A stretch of DNA of 64,000 nucleotides from Paramacrobiotus metropolitanus. Its lineage: Eukaryota; Tardigrada; Eutardigrada; Parachela; Macrobiotidae. The stretch spans positions 992,001 through 1,056,000 of the forward strand of contig NW_026570266.1 in NCBI RefSeq assembly GCF_019649055.1. The letters run 5' to 3'. A program made the position numbers and the translations under genes. The notes under the pieces were generated by a model. The model was given only the letters and a program-made list of their open reading frames with translations. It did not search any database and had not been told where the DNA came from. This document shows, one piece after another, positions 60,222 to 64,000 of this stretch. The first letter of the stretch is position 1. Each line of letters starts with the position of its first letter.

Positions 60222-62814
60222 TTATTCCACAGTCATCTGGACATCATCAACAGGCCACCACAGCTGCAGTTCTTCCAGCGTTTCCTTCAGTTCCTCTCCC
60301 TCGAGATCCATCAAAACGTCGTGTATGGAACCGAAATCTTCCAGTTCTGCAGCAGCTTCTCGTCGTTCGTCTTCGTGCACCGTCGTATCCGTCTCGATCA
60401 AGCCCTGCACCCACGGCAGAAACAGTTCCTCCATTTTCAAAGCAGTTTCGGCTGGCAGCTTGCTGATTGTAGTGACAGTACCGCGCTGCTCGTTGCTGAC
60501 ACCTGCAAGAAAGAAGGGACAGCCGGTGACCTTTCAAAAACTAAATGAAAAACGGAAGGGCAATTTCCGTTTGTTTCCACATTAATTTTTACAGTTCTAA
60601 TAAATCTCTTCCGATCTATGCATCATGCTCACGATTCGAGGAACGTTATGACGGCAAACTGTACCAATGAATCCACATTCATCGTACTTGTACTCGTAAT
60701 AACTGCCATATGGCACAAATAACAAATTGCATTTACACCTTCTGTAACCATAACTTACTACTTCCCAAAAATTTTTTCAATTATTGGTTTAATTTATGTA
60801 TTTCCCATGTATATAGGTAATTTAACAAATTAGATCCCAATCGTCTGTGTTCCGTATTCAGACCCTGCTGTCATGATCCGTATTTTTTACTACCAACTAG
60901 CTGAAATAAATTGTGCAATTAATTCAGGAATGCAACGGTAATTAAAGTGCTCTGAAAATACTGAAAGCCCATACCATTTTCCTCCCCCTTTACTGGTCCA
61001 CTGTCGCATGAAATAGGTTCCGTGATAATGGAACACCAACTCGCTGTGTCCGTGGGCTTGGCTTTTTGCGCCGCAGTAACATCGCCTCCTGACACTCCGC
61101 CCTTATCTTTCTTACTTTTCTTGCCTGCAAACAAATAAAATCAGAACGATAAAACTCAGCCTGACGGTACAACGACTGTCCCACTTTTCTTTGATTTCTT
61201 CTTCGGTGAGGAATGACTTTCTTCCTTATCCTTGCGCTTCTCCGAAGTTTTCCGGGGTGATTTTGAGCGGCGCCGCTTGCTACTGCTGGAACTACTCTTT
61301 GGTGAGACATCCCGCGAACGCGATCGATAGCGACCGCGCGAAGCGGATCGCGAACGAGATCGACGGCCGCGCGAAACGGATCGCGAGCGGGATCGATAGC
61401 GCGAGGACCGCGACGATGAGCGATTCCGTCGTGACGAGCGCTGCGAGCTTCTCCGGTCATCGCTGGACGGCGATCGATCCCGACGAGGAGGTCGACGTCG
61501 ATCTCGTGACGGCGAACGCGAATATCGTTTGGTCCGTGATAACGACCGCGAATAGCGTCTCCCGCGTGACGATGAACGTCTGCCTCGTGAAGACGACCGC
61601 GACGAAGAGTATCGACTACGACGCGGTGACGAGTACCGCGTGCCTCGACGCGTTGTGCGGTCTCGCGAATCCGACCGCGATCGGCGGTACTGTCGTCTCC
61701 GGGAACGGGACTGGCTGCTCTCCGAACTGGACCGGCTTCGGCTTCTCCGCCGGACCGGACGCGAATCGCGTTGCGGGGAACGACTGCGCGACCGACTGTA
61801 TCGCGGCGATCGCGAGCGAGATCTCCGGGTGTCCGGTGGTTGTTCCCGCGTACCCAACATCAGCCCTCCGGAATGATATGGAACGTAGCCCTTTCCCTCC
61901 TTCTCAGTGTCGCTGCTAAAAATCGACGAGATTGAAGCGCGTCCGGAATTAACCACGGCGGAAGATGAGACCACTTTAAAAGGAGGTACCAACGGAATCC
62001 GGGGACACTGCGTCCCCTCCACCTGTCTTCCCGTTGGGGATGGCTTAACCACGGCTGCGGGGGCGCTGGGCGTGGAACGGGTGTGGTTCTGATGGGTGCG
62101 GGGGGCGGTGGACGAGGGAGGGGTGCCAGCCTCCCGCGTGTGGGGAGAGGGACGCCAGCAATCCATGCTGGTTGGATTATGGGAGGACCAGTTAGCGTTG
62201 GGACCGTGATGGTCGGTCGAAACACGGGACGACCAAGTGGCACGAATGATGGAAGAGGGCGATGGGCTGACATCACAGCACGCGGGACCAAGGTGGGGGG
62301 TGCGCGTTCGCGAGGGGGTGGGGGCGCTGGGACCCCTGGTTTCGGGGGGCAGGGGGGAATCACGGGAAGGGTGCTGATGGTGCGGACGCTCTTGCCGCCG
62401 CCTAGATCCCCCACGATGTCGCCGTCGAATGTCATGTACACGGGAGAACGGTTTGCTGCATAAGAAGAACCTGGCAATAAAGAAAAACAACGAAGTTCAG
62501 ACTTTGAAGTCTATACTGCAAAAACGAAGAAAAACTCTTGCAGTCTGTAGCAGTTTAAGAAAGCAATGGAAACTCCAAACTTTCTTGGTCTTTTTACAGA
62601 GTCTTCTGCAAGCTTGAAGGTACTACTGAAAACTTTCAAAAAATCCTTTAATTCTTTTACCACCGTGCTGTGGCGATTCTGGCGAAAAAGGATCCGGAGG
62701 CGGAGATGATGGAGCTGACAGGTGCTTCGGGTAGGTCACAGTGGATGCATCTGCTTCAGGAGACGGCGAACGCGGCTGGCCCAAATCAACCTTCTTTCCA
62801 AAATGTTTGGCCAT
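60222..62814 (-). CDS. RS-domain (arginine/serine-rich) nuclear protein, 5 exons
   Basis: Exons 62814-62661, 62470-62023, 61915-61185, 61124-60975 and 60502-60222 join in phase to 587 residues. After a short start (MAKHFGKKVDLG) comes a proline-rich region (residues about 30-200), then a long RS domain with many SRSRS repeats (about 220-400), a lysine-rich stretch (KRRRSKSPRK, KKKSKKSKKSKKDK), and an acidic C-terminal segment ending LQLWWPVDDVQMTVE. There is no RNA-recognition motif. RS domains act in nuclear-speckle and splicing-factor interactions. The proline-rich exon and the RS exon lie in different frames, joined by a 107-bp intron (61916-62022). The specific ortholog is not recognised. 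Confidence 0.82.
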
Positions 62815-64000
62815 CTTAGCATGAAACCTTACTGTAGTAAGTAACGATTACTTAGTAATCAAAAAGTTGTGAAGTCTGAAACTCAGAAACTGGCTGCTGT
62901 GACTGCAGGCCTGCAGCACGCGAAAAGCGATCAGAAAAGCAAAAACACCAGCACCTCTACGGGCACCACACTGCTAGTCAGTCTGGTATTCCACAGGCTG
63001 TAACAGTTTTCCACAACAGGTATGCGCTTGAGCAAATGTTTGCCAAAATTCCTCGTCTCACAATCAGACACGGGAGAATGACAATGGAAGTCTAATCCGG
63101 TGTACGCGTTTGCACCGGCTGGCTACAGCTGGTTGGCAACTGAATGAAAGAGTCGAGAAAGTAGCGACAAATATAGAGCACAGAGAGTAGGCAGTGTACA
63201 ACACTGCTGACGCAAGTGTGACTTCCATTGTCTATTTAAAAGTACTGTCACCTGTCTGCCGTGGTGTGTTGTGCATTGGTGTACATATAACCGTGTATTA
63301 AGTTAAATCGTAATTTCGTATGGTACGAGTCGTACTTGAGGTGCCTTTCGCTAGAACCGCCTCCGCAGGTGGTTTGCCTACGAAAAATCGAAATCGAAAA
63401 AGCGAAATCGCTGTGCAAGCCTTTAGAAAGTGAAACCAGCAAAAACATAAGATTCGACGCAAAACCATTCGTGAAAGCACCATAGACAGAAAATAACATA
63501 CGAGTAGACATAGACAGCACGCAATTGGCTACTCGTAGGCTGTCTACGGTAAACACTACCCTGGCGAAACAGTACTGTAGGCGGCCGGTAGTGCAGCAGG
63601 ATGGCGGGGAGACCCAGAACTACTGTCTTCTTTACTGCACAAAGTTTAGAAAGGCCCGTAACGAACGATGGATTTATTAAGAGTGGGGAATCGCGTTACT
63701 GACTGCGATGCAGCTCTGCACGACACTGGCACTCATCAGTTAATAGATTGTAGTCGCACGCACAAAAAGGCTTACGATAGACGGTACGATATACGGTAGG
63801 CTCTTGCACGTCATCACAGCGTACCCTTACCGGACCGTTTGACGATAGGATTGACGGTAAAAGGCTCAGATATCGTCAAGCATACCGTTGCGCTCAGCGA
63901 TATAGCAACCACTCGCGGTGGCGGTGGCCTCCATAACAACGGCTGCAGTTGCCAAAACACGAAATTTTTGAATTGGTAGAGTAAGCTTTAAGTATTCTTG
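62815..64000. other. Region upstream of the RS-domain gene
   Basis: No gene was seen. The first few hundred bases are presumably the promoter and leader of the minus-strand RS-domain gene. Short frames in 63248-63556 lack homology. Confidence 0.45.

Noticed and set aside
61191-61919. 242-codon plus-strand frame opposite the RS domain
   Set aside because: Mirror of the repetitive arginine/serine codons; a low-complexity shadow.
62083-62463. Glycine-rich plus-strand frame of 126 codons
   Set aside because: Antisense shadow of the proline-rich exon of the RS-domain gene.
1-64000. CRISPR arrays, bacterial operons, rRNA, integrated virus
   Set aside because: No spaced direct repeats of the right kind, no bacterial gene layout, no ribosomal RNA sequence and no viral structural genes were seen; the reverse transcriptase belongs to a LINE.

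Overview
The window is nuclear DNA from an animal. All convincing genes are cut by spliceosomal introns, from about 55 bp to several kb, and the recognisable products are metazoan: a glycogen branching enzyme, a SPOP-type MATH/BTB adaptor, astacins and atlastin-like GTPases. Intron style, compact spacing and gene content fit a small-genome ecdysozoan. A tardigrade is my guess, not something the sequence proves. Exon joins were worked out by hand from splice consensus, codon phase and comparison of paralogs inside the window.

Layout. 1-1887: no gene. 1888-8718 (+): complete 11-exon GBE1. 9631-13535 (+): complete 4-exon SPOP-like gene. 13.5-17.9 kb: AT-rich, repeat-rich, no gene. 17.9-24.8 kb (-): tandem pair of F-box genes, each carrying different frameshifts. 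26.0-29.8 kb (-): atlastin-like GTPase copy 1, frameshifted in its coiled-coil tail. 31.4-36.4 kb (-) and 37.3-42.6 kb (+): divergent head-to-head pair of secreted astacins fused to cysteine/leucine-rich repeat units (three units in A, one in B). B has lost the catalytic glutamate. 44.2-45.1 kb (+): small secreted 14-cysteine protein. 46.4-50.8 kb (-) and 51.6-57.0 kb (+): second divergent pair, atlastin-like copies 2 (intact) and 3 (divergent). 58.2-58.5 kb: doubtful small coiled-coil gene. 60.2-62.8 kb (-): complete 5-exon RS-domain gene.

Mobile DNA sits mostly inside introns: an antisense LINE in intron 1 of atlastin-like copy 3; LINE remnants at 37.6-38.3 and 43.1-43.9 kb, the first split by a Tigger-like MITE; a 1-kb hairpin MITE with 8-bp target duplication in intron 1 of astacin B; and a 960-bp TA-flanked MITE in intron 6 of atlastin-like copy 2.

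The first ~17 kb differs from the rest. It has very AT-rich introns, GC-rich exons and a recurring tRNA-A-box-like 15-mer. The rest has more even composition, repeated duplicated genes and a recurring TACGAGTAC motif.

The strongest leads are the astacin plus repeat-unit architecture with a probable pseudoprotease partner, the atlastin-like GTPases whose membrane tail is replaced by a coiled coil, and the Tudor-like/F-box family. No operon-like pathway is evident. The links between genes are duplication and divergent promoters.
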